A stretch of DNA of 64,000 bases. Source: Niallia endozanthoxylica. Its GTDB lineage: Bacteria > Bacillota > Bacilli > Bacillales > Cytobacillaceae. Positions 42,286 through 51,092 of this stretch are shown here, piece by piece. The stretch's first letter is position 1; every line of letters begins with the position of its first letter. Below the pieces are notes generated by a model that made no database searches, was not told the DNA's origin, and saw only the letters and a program-made list of their open reading frames with translations. The DNA lies in contig NZ_VYKL01000010.1 in NCBI RefSeq assembly GCF_008710145.1, forward strand, positions 186,001 through 250,000, given 5' to 3'. The position numbers and the translations under genes are program-made.

Positions 42286-42417
42286 TTATCGTCTAAAGAA
42301 TCTAGCAATGGAATGGAAGATGATCATTAAGATCAAAATCAGGACAGATAAACCTCCTCCTGTATATAAGATGCCCATAAGAAAGTCTGTACTAAATAGG
42401 GTCTTAATGGCTGACAT
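42286..42417 (-). CDS. 43-residue single-span membrane protein overlapping gerB
   Basis: A frame of 44 codons on the minus strand. ATG at 42417-42415 is seven bases after AAGAGGAG and overlaps the end of the B-subunit gene by 14 bases; TAA is at 42286-42288. The protein, MSAIKTLFSTDFLMGILYTG followed by GGLSVLILILMIIFHSIARF-FRR, has one hydrophobic helix and a basic end. Some ger operons carry a fourth small D subunit with membrane helices that modulates receptor function. This frame is in the right place for such a gene but is shorter and has only one clear span, so the link is tentative. Confidence 0.55.
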   Translation of the reverse strand: MSAIKTLFSTDFLMGILYTGGGLSVLILILMIIFHSIARFFRR

Positions 42418-43513
42418 TTGAACGCTCCTCTTGGGATTTATGATGCTTTCTCTTTTTGAGATAATGAATCATTAAAAGCAAGATTGGGATCAGTGCATAC
42501 AGTAATACGACATTCAATTCGATATCACCCTTCCAGCGTTTATAATCCAAACCTGGAAAACGATAGACGGTGAATAACGGAAAAAGCAGTCCTGAAATGA
42601 TCAAGATTTTTTTAGGGCTTTTTGCTTTAAATAACCAAGTTAGTATTAAGACAAATGCATAAAAACGCAGGGACATTTTATAGAAGCCACCGATAAACAT
42701 GATTAAAACGGCGAGAAGATCTAAATTCGTAAAAATGTCGGCAATATTAACGGTCAAAATGGTTTCTAGCAATGGAATTTCCGCATTTGCTGCCAAATTT
42801 ACCCCTAGTACAGAGATAATAGCAATTAATGTGAGAATAATGGCTATAGTAGAAAAAATTAAGGCTGTAATGGCTATTTTTTTAATATCCTGTTGTTTGT
42901 CTACATAGTGCCAGTATATGAGAAAAACAACCATTTCTCCATAAGGAAAACTTATCACTTTAGGTGTTTCTGACAGAATGGGAGATAATCCATTTCCTAG
43001 TATCGGCAGCATTTCACTAATCTGAAAATTACCCGAAAGCAGTGTGATGATATAAATCGTAAGAAGAAATATTAAAAAAACAGGAAAAAGAATTTCTGCT
43101 GTCCGAGCAAGCACTTCAAATCCGAAATTTAGAATATAAATAGAGGCAATGATAAAAATGTACAAAATGACCAGCAGAGGCGTAGTCGGTAATGCTGTCA
43201 TTTTGATTAGTTGGCCAAATTCATAAAAATTATGGCTGGCACCGCTTAAAAAGCTAAGACCAAATAAAAGGAGCAACAGTGCTGCGAACTTTTTTCCCAC
43301 TAATTGGGTCAAGATTTCAGCAAAGTTTTGGTTTGGAAAATGTTTAGGGAATTGTGTATAGACCCACAGGAGCAATAATCCTACTAACGAGGAAAGGAAC
43401 ACCACAATCCAAGCATCCTGCTTTGCTTCAATTCCTAGAACAAATAATGTTGTACTGCCAATTTCGAATAACATAATTAACGAAAACAATTGAGTTTTAG
43501 TAATTTTCATCAT
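42404..43513 (-). CDS. GerB-type germinant receptor, B subunit (spore germination permease)
   Basis: About 369 residues with ten hydrophobic helices of the APC-like endospore germination permease family. The start region MMKITKTQLFSLIMLFEIGSTTLF and LPTTPLLVILYIFIIASIYILNFGFEVLARTAEILFPVFL are typical. AAGGTGG precedes; ATG 43513 is preferred, with GTG 43528 possible. The B subunit is thought to carry the germinant-binding pocket. Unlike the usual A-B-C order on one strand, this gene is on the opposite strand, convergent with A and C, so it needs its own sporulation promoter. Confidence 0.92.
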   Translation of the reverse strand: MMKITKTQLFSLIMLFEIGSTTLFVLGIEAKQDAWIVVFLSSLVGLLLLWVYTQFPKHFPNQNFAEILTQLVGKKFAALLLLLFGLSFLSGASHNFYEFGQLIKMTALPTTPLLVILYIFIIASIYILNFGFEVLARTAEILFPVFLIFLLTIYIITLLSGNFQISEMLPILGNGLSPILSETPKVISFPYGEMVVFLIYWHYVDKQQDIKKIAITALIFSTIAIILTLIAIISVLGVNLAANAEIPLLETILTVNIADIFTNLDLLAVLIMFIGGFYKMSLRFYAFVLILTWLFKAKSPKKILIISGLLFPLFTVYRFPGLDYKRWKGDIELNVVLLYALIPILLLMIHYLKKRKHHKSQEERSNVSH

Positions 43514-43842
43514 ATCAGTGATATCCACCTTCGATATAAAAAGCTAAAAAAGTGTCAGAGGATCTTCTTTATAAAAGAAGAAACTTGTATTTCTGCTTGA
43601 AATCTCAATAGCATTTTAGCCATATCGTTAAGTTTATAACCTGAAAGAAGATGAAAATGATGATGCAGGAGTGGGTTGAGATAAGCTTTTGTGAATTGCT
43701 AGATAAATAATCTCAAAATGGCATGAACGCATGCTATATAGAAGTTGTTAACAATGAACAAATGCTTGAAAAAAGCAATTGGGTAAGAGCTGTTACAATC
43801 GAAAAGACCATCGAAATGATGGCCTTTTATTCGTTCAAAATA
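43514..43842. other. Gene-free stretch between gerB and benE
   Basis: About 330 bases. It holds a small hairpin just upstream of gerB (GATCTTCTTTATAAAAGAAG area, 43560-43581) and the benE terminator (43803-43828). I see no supported coding sequence; short frames lack ribosome sites. A sporulation-type promoter for gerB would be expected near 43540-43600 but I cannot define one. Confidence 0.5.
43803..43830 (-). terminator. Terminator of the BenE transporter gene
   Basis: AAAGACCATC GAAAT GATGGCCTTTT forms a stem on the minus strand, with U-rich flanks, 13 bases after the stop. Confidence 0.7.
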
Positions 43843-45066
43843 TTATTTCATCTCAGCTTTTAATCGTAATCCAAAGTGTTCTTTTTCAATAAGAAACGAT
43901 ATGAGTAAGCCTCCGATAATTGCCCATAATGGAGCACTAATATGGAAAAAGTTCACACCGGAAATACCAATGATTAAGGCAAAAAAGGCGCCCATTTGAA
44001 ATTGACTATTAGAAAAAGCGGTCTTCAGTGACTTGGTAAGAACACCTAACATCGCTAAACCGGCGATAACGGTAACAATCACACTTGGCATCGCGATGAC
44101 AAAAGGAACGATGAGTGAAGCAAATAATCCGTATAGGGTATGGAAGATTCCATTCACAAACGATGCGGCATATCGAGTTTCTTTATTTCCTACCTCATTC
44201 GCAGAACAAATCGCAGTGCCTGGTCCAGCAATGTTGATGGCATGGGCGCCAAAGAAGGCAGCAACAAGACCGATAGCCGATCCGGAAATGGCCATGGCAT
44301 TATTTGGCGGCTGATAGCCCTGCGCCATTAACACTCCTGTCGCTTGAGCATTTTCAGAACAAATGATAAGCAATGCAAGCGGAATACTTATCGACACAAT
44401 GGCTTCCATGCTAAATGCTGGCATAATCAATTGCGGTACGATAAATAATTCCTGTTCCCCTTGAAACTGAAAGGCGTTAGTTATGATGGCTAATGGAACA
44501 GCAACTAACAGTGCGGATAAAACAGGTGGAACTTTTTTAAAAAATCGTGATGAAAGTAAAAAAGCTAAAATAGCTGAGCCCGCGAGCAGGGGAGAAATCG
44601 TAATGGATGTAATCATATCGATGGCAAACCGAATCATCACGCCAACAATCATCGCCATAACAATAGGAGTCGGCATCCATTTCATGACTTTATCAATTAG
44701 ACCAGATAATCCAAGAATGATGACGAGGATATTGGCAATTAAATAGGCGCCAATGGCTTCATTTAATGTGAAGTTTGCCAATGAACCTGAAACGAGTACG
44801 GCTCCTGCAATCGTATAAGCACCCGCAATCGGCTGCCGGTATTTTAATGCTAAATAAATTCCCAGTAAGCCGCTGAAGAAATAAATAGCAAACAACCAGC
44901 TGATTGTCTGAGCATAGGTTAAGCCGCCGTTTGCAGCTCCGCCAATGATAATTAAAGCAGGGCCGGTGCATCCAAAACTAGCCGTAACGACCGCTGTACT
45001 AATGGTACTTAAATTAAGCGTGTGACGTAAATCTTTAAAGTTAGTTAAAAATGGATTTCCCCTCAT
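43843..45066 (-). CDS. BenE-family transporter (benzoate/H+ symporter type)
   Basis: A 407-residue protein with about 12 hydrophobic helices. The N-terminal segment STISTAVVTASFGCTGPALIIIGGAANGGLTYAQTISWLFAIYFFSGLLG is characteristic of the BenE family, as are GVMIRFAID and FFGAHAINIAGPGTAICSANEVG. BenE imports benzoate with protons in Acinetobacter; many Bacillus homologues have untested substrates. It is far (27 kb) from the phenol cluster and shows no shared regulatory site, so an aromatic role is only suggested by family. The start at 45066 follows AAGAGAAATTT, a modest site. Confidence 0.87.
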   Translation of the reverse strand: MRGNPFLTNFKDLRHTLNLSTISTAVVTASFGCTGPALIIIGGAANGGLTYAQTISWLFAIYFFSGLLGIYLALKYRQPIAGAYTIAGAVLVSGSLANFTLNEAIGAYLIANILVIILGLSGLIDKVMKWMPTPIVMAMIVGVMIRFAIDMITSITISPLLAGSAILAFLLSSRFFKKVPPVLSALLVAVPLAIITNAFQFQGEQELFIVPQLIMPAFSMEAIVSISIPLALLIICSENAQATGVLMAQGYQPPNNAMAISGSAIGLVAAFFGAHAINIAGPGTAICSANEVGNKETRYAASFVNGIFHTLYGLFASLIVPFVIAMPSVIVTVIAGLAMLGVLTKSLKTAFSNSQFQMGAFFALIIGISGVNFFHISAPLWAIIGGLLISFLIEKEHFGLRLKAEMK

Positions 45067-45360
45067 AAATTTCTCTTATGCCTCATTTCTTTGGTGATGG
45101 AATGGTAGTTTTTAATATTCGGAATAAAAGGAACATTTTTTACAATAAAATCGATTCTAAATCAATCAACAATAGTGAAACATTATTTTCGAAAAATTTT
45201 ATCTTTTCTTACATAATATCAGATACATAGATAGAAGAAAATAGTAGCTTATATTGCGCTGTGTACTATTTATGAAGGTGATTTTAGTCCCGCTTTTTCT
45301 GTTAGAATGTAAAATAGTAATAAATTTGTGCAAAACAATACGTTTAAGGGGTTTGTAAAA

Positions 45361-45978
45361 ATGGATAGCATGATTTTTGATTTAGACGGTACGCTATGGG
45401 ACCCAACAGATACAATCCTATTAGCGTGGGAAAGTATACTGAAAGAGGATGAAAGAATCATAAGCAAAATCACAAAGAAGGATTTGAAAAGTGTGATGGG
45501 CTTGCAGGTTCCAGAGATAGGAAAGAGACTTTTTCCCTATTTAGATGAACAAACACGGGAACAAATATTAGAGGATTGCTGTCTAGCAGAAAATAAATAT
45601 ATAGAGAAATATGGCGGAATCCTGTATAGCTATGTAGAGGATGTGCTGAAGGTTCTCTCACAAAAATATAAACTATTTATTGTGAGCAATTGTCAGGATG
45701 GATACATTGAAGCTTTTTATCAGTACCATCAATTAGATCAGTATTTCACTGATTATGAGAACCCAGGAAGAACCCTTCTTTCAAAAGGTGAAAATATTAA
45801 ATTAATCATGGAAAGAAATCATTTATTCCAATCCGTCTATGTTGGTGATACAGAAGGGGATCAAAAGGCAGCGCGATATGCCGGAATTCCCTTTGTATAT
45901 GCCAAGTACGGCTTTGGGCAGGTAAGGGAATATGATTATGTGATTGAGACATTTGATGAGCTTGTAAGAATCTTTTAA
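45361..45978 (+). CDS. HAD-family hydrolase
   Basis: A 205-residue phosphatase-like protein from ATG 45361, nine bases after AAGGGG. HAD motifs are FDLDGTLWDPT (nucleophile Asp7, Asp9), IVSNCQDG (motif II), a Lys in LLSKGENI, and VGDTEGDQKAA (motif IV). A helical cap lies between motifs I and II, as in phosphoglycolate phosphatase and beta-phosphoglucomutase relatives. The substrate is unknown. It is monocistronic, with a strong palindrome downstream (46020-46054), and divergent from benE across about 290 bases with no defined promoter. Confidence 0.88.
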   Translation: MDSMIFDLDGTLWDPTDTILLAWESILKEDERIISKITKKDLKSVMGLQVPEIGKRLFPYLDEQTREQILEDCCLAENKYIEKYGGILYSYVEDVLKVLSQKYKLFIVSNCQDGYIEAFYQYHQLDQYFTDYENPGRTLLSKGENIKLIMERNHLFQSVYVGDTEGDQKAARYAGIPFVYAKYGFGQVREYDYVIETFDELVRIF

Positions 45979-46019
45979 TCTACCAATCTTCCAAGAAATA
46001 AGGGAAAAAAGGTTTATGA

Positions 46020-46054
46020 GCAGGGGTACGGTTGAAATAGAACCGTGCCCCTGC
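46020..46054. terminator. GC-rich hairpin after the HAD gene
   Basis: GCAGGGGTACGGTT and AACCGTGCCCCTGC form a strong stem with a seven-base loop. No U run follows; termination is possible but not certain. Confidence 0.5.
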
Positions 46055-46139
46055 CTTCTGTAAGTATCTAACATAAGTTTAAATCTGTTATACTTTTAAT
46101 GAAACGTATATTCTTATTTTTCGGCAAGCGGGTGATAAC

Positions 46140-48404
46140 ATGTCAAATGACGTCCATCTATCCGTACGGACACTTGTGGAGTATGTGTACCAAAGCGGCA
46201 GCATTGATTCGCGTTTTCTTTCTCAATCAGCGCTAGTAGAGGGAACGAGAATTCATCAAAAAATTCAAAAAACCTATCAGGATCAGGATCAGAAGGAAGT
46301 ATACTTACGGGCAGAAATTCCGTTTCAAGATCTTATGTTTGTCATTGATGGGCGATGTGACGGTCTTTTGTTTCATGAGGATGAGGTTGTCATTGACGAA
46401 ATTAAGTCTTTTTCACAGCCGCTCTACCAGCTGACAGAAGAAGGGTACCCGGTTCACTGGGCGCAGGCGAAAATGTATGCTTATATGTATACAAAGGACA
46501 ATCAGTTAGCAGAAATAACGGTACAGCTGACATATGTCCATGTGGAATCAGAAACAAAACAGTATTTTAAAAAGAAGTTTACTTTTTCCGAATTAGAAAG
46601 TTTTGCCGCCGAAATGGTGGAAGGATACGCATCTTATGCGACTCTCAAGCAAAAACAGCGACGTATCCGAAACGAAAGCATTAAAGACTTGCCATTTCCA
46701 TTTGAAACTTACCGATCAGGGCAGCGAAAATTGGCAGGTGCCGTGTATAAGACCATTATGGAAGAGAAAAATCTGTTTGCGATGGCACCGACAGGGATTG
46801 GCAAGACGATTTCGACACTCTTTCCAGCCGTAAAGGCAGTAGGTGAGGGGCTTTTGAATCGGATGTTTTACCTCACGGCTAAAACCATTACTCGAACAGC
46901 GGCTGAGGAAGCTTTTACCAAGATGCGTGCTAGAGGCCTTTGTCTAAACACCATTACAATCACGGCTAAGGATAAGGTTTGTTTTAAGGAAGAAACGGTT
47001 TGCCAAAAGGATTATTGCGAGTATGCAAATGGCTATTATGACCGAATCAATGAAGCCATTCTTGATATATTGACACATGAAGACGGGATTACTCGCGAAG
47101 TATTGGAAAAGTATGCCCGCAAGCACATGGTTTGTCCGTTTGAGTTTTCCATTGACCTGGCTTATGAAGCGGATGCAGTCATCTGTGACTACAATTATAT
47201 TTTTGACCCCCGAGTATCATTAAAGCGACTAATTGAAGAGCAGAAGAAATCTACAGCGCTGTTGGTCGATGAGGCGCACAATCTGGTTGACCGCGGCCGG
47301 GAGATGTTTTCTGCCACTTTGAATAAAAGGACCTTTTTGCAGTTAAAAAAAGACTATAAGGGAACAGGAATTTATGAGTCTGTTTCTAACATTAATGCTT
47401 GGTTCATTAGGCTGAGAAAGGAAACCGCAGAACCTAATGTTGTTTTAGAGGAGCTAGATAGCAGCTTGCCTCTCCTGCTCTTGGAATTTTTGAAGGCTGC
47501 TGAAGATAGGCTAAAAAAGGATTCCTCTCCAAATCTCTTAGAAGCGTATTTTGGAGTGAAAAATTTTCTGAAGATTGTTGAGCTTCTTGATGAATCTTAT
47601 CTCATATACTGTGAAAAAGAGAAAAATGATGTGCATCTCAAGCTTTTCTGTATCAATCCGGCGAATTCTCTCCAAAAAATGGGGAAAGGTTTCCGGACCC
47701 TAGTCTTTTTCTCTGCCACACTTTCGCCTCTTCCCTATTATCAGGATATCCTTGGCGGGAAGGAGGGGGATTACCATCTCTCGCTTCCATCTCCTTTTTC
47801 AAGCGAGCAGATGGATGTCTTTATCAAACCATTGTCCACCCGCTATAGAGACCGGGAGAGCACAAAGGATGAAATGGTCTCGAATCTGCAAGCCTTGCTG
47901 AAGAGCCGACCTGGTAATTATTTAATCTTTTTCCCGTCCTATCAATATTTACTTGCTGTGTATGAGCAGTTTAAAGAGAAGGATGCTGAGACACAAACAC
48001 TCATTCAAACTACGGGGATGACGGAAGAAGAAAGAGAGGCTTTTTTGGATGCTTTTCAGCCGAATCAAAATGAAACTTTATTGGGGTTTGCGGTGCTTGG
48101 AGGGATCTTTTCGGAAGGGATTGATTTAATCGGCAATCGTTTAAATGGGGTTGTGGTGATAGGTGTAGGTTTACCGCAGCTTTGTTTTGAGCGGGACCTG
48201 ATTAAGGATTATTTTAACAAGCAGGAAAAAAACGGTTATAACTATGCCTATGTCTACCCAGGCATGAACAAAGTTCTCCAGGCAGGCGGCCGTTTAATCC
48301 GCTCGGAAGAAGACCGCGGAACCATCGTCCTAATTGATGACCGCTTTTTGCAAAAAGACTACTATCAACTTCTTCCGCCGGAATGGAGACAGTCAAGGCA
48401 ATGA
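46140..48404 (+). CDS. PD-(D/E)XK nuclease-XPD/DinG helicase fusion
   Basis: A 754-residue protein. Residues 1 to about 185 resemble a Cas4/RecB-type PD-(D/E)XK nuclease: EGTRIHQKIQ (early His39), IDGRCDGLLF (Asp74) and VVIDEIKSF (Glu87, Lys89), then WAQAKMYAY. The rest is an XPD/DinG superfamily 2 helicase: Walker A MAPTGIGKT (215-223), four cysteines of a [4Fe-4S] domain (Cys281, Cys288, Cys293, Cys332), DEAH at 377-380, and the C-terminal motifs GIFSEGIDLIG and QAGGRLIRSEEDRG. It probably unwinds 5'-tailed DNA and may cut it, acting in repair or replication restart. No cas gene is near. ATG 46140 follows GGTGATAAC. Confidence 0.9.
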   Translation: MSNDVHLSVRTLVEYVYQSGSIDSRFLSQSALVEGTRIHQKIQKTYQDQDQKEVYLRAEIPFQDLMFVIDGRCDGLLFHEDEVVIDEIKSFSQPLYQLTEEGYPVHWAQAKMYAYMYTKDNQLAEITVQLTYVHVESETKQYFKKKFTFSELESFAAEMVEGYASYATLKQKQRRIRNESIKDLPFPFETYRSGQRKLAGAVYKTIMEEKNLFAMAPTGIGKTISTLFPAVKAVGEGLLNRMFYLTAKTITRTAAEEAFTKMRARGLCLNTITITAKDKVCFKEETVCQKDYCEYANGYYDRINEAILDILTHEDGITREVLEKYARKHMVCPFEFSIDLAYEADAVICDYNYIFDPRVSLKRLIEEQKKSTALLVDEAHNLVDRGREMFSATLNKRTFLQLKKDYKGTGIYESVSNINAWFIRLRKETAEPNVVLEELDSSLPLLLLEFLKAAEDRLKKDSSPNLLEAYFGVKNFLKIVELLDESYLIYCEKEKNDVHLKLFCINPANSLQKMGKGFRTLVFFSATLSPLPYYQDILGGKEGDYHLSLPSPFSSEQMDVFIKPLSTRYRDRESTKDEMVSNLQALLKSRPGNYLIFFPSYQYLLAVYEQFKEKDAETQTLIQTTGMTEEEREAFLDAFQPNQNETLLGFAVLGGIFSEGIDLIGNRLNGVVVIGVGLPQLCFERDLIKDYFNKQEKNGYNYAYVYPGMNKVLQAGGRLIRSEEDRGTIVLIDDRFLQKDYYQLLPPEWRQSRQ

Positions 48405-48429
48405 CATCATCTTAAAATGAGGTGAGACC

Positions 48430-48876
48430 ATGAAAAAAGCATGGATTCTATTGGTTCTTGGATTATTCTTAGTTGGATGTGGAGCAGTAAATAACAATTC
48501 TGATGAACAAAACAGTGATGGGAGTGGTATAGTGGCAGGTGAAATGGCGGCGGTCTTAACGGAGACAAGTCCTTTCGTTTTTCAATATGAAGTGAAAAAT
48601 CAAACGGAAAAAGAAGTCACACTGGAATTTTCGAGCTCCCAGAGGTTTGATTACTTGGTAGAGACTAAAACGGGAGAACAAGTCTATCTATTCTCAAGTG
48701 TTGCCATGTTTATGGCGGTGATGGGTGAAGAGACCATGAAGCCTGGTGAGACATTGAGTTATGAAGTGGACCTTCATGAGCTGGATTTAAAAGCCGGTGA
48801 CTATCTTTTAACTGCATGGATGACACCAAAAGATGGGAAAGCGTATCAGGTTACAAAAGCGTTTACGGTGAAATAA
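48430..48876 (+). CDS. BsuPI-domain lipoprotein
   Basis: A 148-residue protein with a lipoprotein signal (MKKAWILLVLGLFLVGCG, lipid-modified Cys17), a short Asn/Ser-rich linker and a BsuPI-type beta domain (FVFQYEVKNQTEKEVTLEFSSSQRFDYLVET to KAFTVK). BsuPI is the intracellular proteinase inhibitor of Bacillus; exported lipoprotein versions have no known target. The start follows GAGGTGAGACC, 25 bases after the helicase stop, so the two may be cotranscribed, though a functional link is not apparent. A hairpin terminator follows at 48886-48924. Confidence 0.85.
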   Translation: MKKAWILLVLGLFLVGCGAVNNNSDEQNSDGSGIVAGEMAAVLTETSPFVFQYEVKNQTEKEVTLEFSSSQRFDYLVETKTGEQVYLFSSVAMFMAVMGEETMKPGETLSYEVDLHELDLKAGDYLLTAWMTPKDGKAYQVTKAFTVK

Positions 48877-48885
48877 AGGGATACA

Positions 48886-48924
48886 AAATCGGAAACATTA
48901 TCGTTGTGTTTCCGATTTTATTTT
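48886..48924 (+). terminator. Terminator after the BsuPI lipoprotein
   Basis: AAAATCGGAAACA and TGTTTCCGATTTT pair around an eight-base loop, followed by ATTTTAGG. Confidence 0.8.
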
Positions 48925-48964
48925 AGGTATAGATTAAACAAAAAATGGAAAAATAATCTTGATT

Positions 48965-48982
48965 AACTAACGAACGTTAGTT
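48965..48982. promoter_or_regulatory. TetR operator, copy 1
   Basis: AACTAACGAACGTTAGTT is an 8-2-8 palindrome, 87 bases before the TetR start. An identical 18-base copy is at 49751-49768. Confidence 0.8.
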
Positions 48983-49068
48983 ATAATTTTACATATAATA
49001 AAACATAAATTAAATTGAATTTGTAGAAATTCCAACAGCATATTTAAAACACAGAAGGAGGATTAGCA

Positions 49069-49689
49069 ATGGATCGGTTACCAGCCGAAGGAACGAAAAA
49101 AAAGATTCTCGAAGCGTCTATTGATTTATTCTCAAGAAAAGGGTACTCTGCTGTTTCTGTTCGAGAATTAACCAAGGCGGTTGGGATTAAGGAAAGCTCC
49201 TTGTACAATCATTTCCGTTCAAAAGAGGAAATCCTTGAATCCATTTACCAAATGTTTAAAGCAGAACGTGACCTTGCTCTTCCAAGCAAAGGTAAACTGT
49301 CTTTTATTGCAAAGAACACCAGCATTGAAACATTCCTGCTTCAGGGAATGGAGAGCTTTAAAAGGTCTGTAGAGGATGAGCTGCATGAAAAAATGTGGCG
49401 GATTTTAAACATTGAACAATTCAGAGACCAGCGTGCCCGCGATATCATTCTCAATCAAGTGTATAAGGGGACCATTGATTTTCTAGAACACGCTTTTCAA
49501 GCTTTTATGGATGAAAATAAAATGAAACAAAGCAATGCTAGATTGCTTGCGATTCAGTATCAATACCCTATTTTTACGATGATGACAGAATATTTGCTTT
49601 TAAAATATGATGACAAGGATACGGCGGATGTTGAAAATAAAATGCAGGGGCATTTACAGTTCTTTCTTCATAACCTTCACATATATTGA
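49069..49689 (+). CDS. TetR/AcrR-family transcriptional repressor
   Basis: A 206-residue regulator. Residues about 9-55 are the TetR helix-turn-helix (KKILEASIDLFSRKGYSAVSVRELTKAVGIKESSLYNHFRSKEEIL). The C-terminal domain has no recognised ligand motif. AGAAGGAGGATTAGCA precedes ATG 49069. Identical 8-2-8 palindromes upstream of this gene and between it and the next genes mark a self-controlled regulon that probably includes the three downstream membrane or hydrolase genes. Confidence 0.93.
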   Translation: MDRLPAEGTKKKILEASIDLFSRKGYSAVSVRELTKAVGIKESSLYNHFRSKEEILESIYQMFKAERDLALPSKGKLSFIAKNTSIETFLLQGMESFKRSVEDELHEKMWRILNIEQFRDQRARDIILNQVYKGTIDFLEHAFQAFMDENKMKQSNARLLAIQYQYPIFTMMTEYLLLKYDDKDTADVENKMQGHLQFFLHNLHIY

Positions 49690-49750
49690 ATATTAAAGGT
49701 TTATATATTTCATTTTTACCGAAAAGGTAATGAGCTCTTTACGTCCTTTT

Positions 49751-49768
49751 AACTAACGAACGTTAGTT
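49751..49768. promoter_or_regulatory. TetR operator, copy 2
   Basis: Identical to 48965-48982, 66 bases before the DUF4260 gene, so that gene and those after it are likely repressed by the TetR protein. Confidence 0.8.
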
Positions 49769-49833
49769 TTTAGCTGTATGCTGATTAAGACGATATTTAT
49801 GGCTTTCTATCTAAAAAGGAAGGGGAAAAAATA

Positions 49834-50181
49834 ATGAATAAAATACTTATTAGAATGGAGGGCCTTTTGGTTTTGGCCGCAGCCTCTTATTTTTATTTTT
49901 CAAATGGCTATAGCTTAGGAATGTTTTTGTTGCTGTTGTTAGCGCCAGATGTTTTCATGATTGGTTATATGATAAACAACAAAATAGGTGCTTATTTGTA
50001 TAATGTTGCCCATACCTACACCACTCCGTTACTGCTTCTATTAGCAGGAAACATAATTTCAATGAATAATCTGACCATGATTAGTTTAATTTGGTTGGCC
50101 CATATTGGAATGGATCGCATGCTGGGATATGGCTTGAAGTATGCATCTGGCTTTAAAGACACTCATATTCAAAACATTTAA
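49834..50181 (+). CDS. DUF4260 family membrane protein
   Basis: A 115-residue protein with about four hydrophobic helices. The strings LLLLLAPDVFMIGYMINNKIGAYLYNVAHTY and WLAHIGMDRMLGYGLKYASGFKDTH are the conserved core of DUF4260, which has no known function. AAGGAAGGGGAAAAA precedes ATG 49834. It is the first gene after the second TetR operator. TetR plus DUF4260 is a pairing I recall as frequent, which supports regulation by the adjacent repressor. Confidence 0.85.
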   Translation: MNKILIRMEGLLVLAAASYFYFSNGYSLGMFLLLLLAPDVFMIGYMINNKIGAYLYNVAHTYTTPLLLLLAGNIISMNNLTMISLIWLAHIGMDRMLGYGLKYASGFKDTHIQNI

Positions 50182-50252
50182 AATGGTGAAGGCAATAGGG
50201 GATTGAGAGGATTCAAATGGTGAAAAAATCCAAATAGATGGAGGAATGTAAC

Positions 50253-51008
50253 ATGCAACCTGAATTACCGGTTAACCCGACGTCAATTTCAAAAAAGCTA
50301 GTCCACAATGTTTATTTTTCGTTAGTATTGAGGACGGTATTGTTTTTAATCGCTGGCTTGATATTTACAGGAATTCTTGCTTTGCAGGGGAGTGAGCAAC
50401 CTTTTCATGATGCGGAAAAATGGTGGCCGTTTCAAGTGATTGCTGCAAACCTGTTCACTTATTTCATTATCAAAGGCTTTTTGAAAAAAGAAGGACTTTC
50501 CTACAAAAGTCTGTTTCAATCACCTAAGGATAAAAATAGAAAAACAGTCCGGGAATATGTGATTCTTTTTCTAGCAGCGATAATAGGCGGGGCTGTTCCA
50601 TTATATTTGTTTTCGTATCTGCTATTAGGCGCCATTCCTCCACCGGATACTCACTTTCAGGCACTTCCAGTTGGATATGCCGTAATCGCGCTCATTCTTT
50701 TTCCCTTGTCAAATGCGTTGGTTGAAACACCTACGTATATCGGGTACGCGCTGCCACGATTACAAAAAGTAACAGGAAGAATGTATACTCCGATTCTGAT
50801 TGCCGGATTTTTCTTAGCACTTCAACACATATTTCTCCCCATCGTGCTGGAAGCAGATTATATGCTATGGCGTCTGTTCTCGTTTATTCCTTTGGCTATT
50901 ATTTTAGGAATCTTCTATACAAAGACAAAGCGGTTACGGCCAATTGTCATCATTCATTTTATTATTGACCTCCAGCTCGTTTCGCAGATGTTTATGAATT
51001 CTATTTAA
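50253..51008 (+). CDS. CPBP-like intramembrane protein
   Basis: A 251-residue protein with about seven hydrophobic helices; ATG 50253 has GGAGGAA six bases upstream, while ATG 50238 lies before that site. The later half looks like the Abi/CAAX-protease (CPBP) fold: a VETPTYIGYALPRL helix in place of the E-E-x3-R motif, then ALQHIF and IVIIHFIIDL. The second Glu and the Arg of the first motif are replaced, so protease activity is doubtful. It lies 71 bases after DUF4260 and 84 before an alpha/beta hydrolase, all on one strand behind the TetR operator. Confidence 0.65.
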   Translation: MQPELPVNPTSISKKLVHNVYFSLVLRTVLFLIAGLIFTGILALQGSEQPFHDAEKWWPFQVIAANLFTYFIIKGFLKKEGLSYKSLFQSPKDKNRKTVREYVILFLAAIIGGAVPLYLFSYLLLGAIPPPDTHFQALPVGYAVIALILFPLSNALVETPTYIGYALPRLQKVTGRMYTPILIAGFFLALQHIFLPIVLEADYMLWRLFSFIPLAIILGIFYTKTKRLRPIVIIHFIIDLQLVSQMFMNSI

Positions 51009-51092
51009 TAACAAAGAACGTTAACAATATAAACAAATGGTTTCAAAAATAAAGTGATATACTCATTTCAAAATGCTAGAAAGTGAGAAAAA

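Noticed and set aside
43843..45066. BenE as part of the phenol degradation gene cluster
   Set aside because: It lies 27 kb away with its own terminator and shares no operator; phenol itself does not need a BenE-type carrier.
46140..48404. A Cas4-containing CRISPR system
   Set aside because: The Cas4-like domain is fused to a helicase; there is no cas1, cas2 or repeat array nearby.
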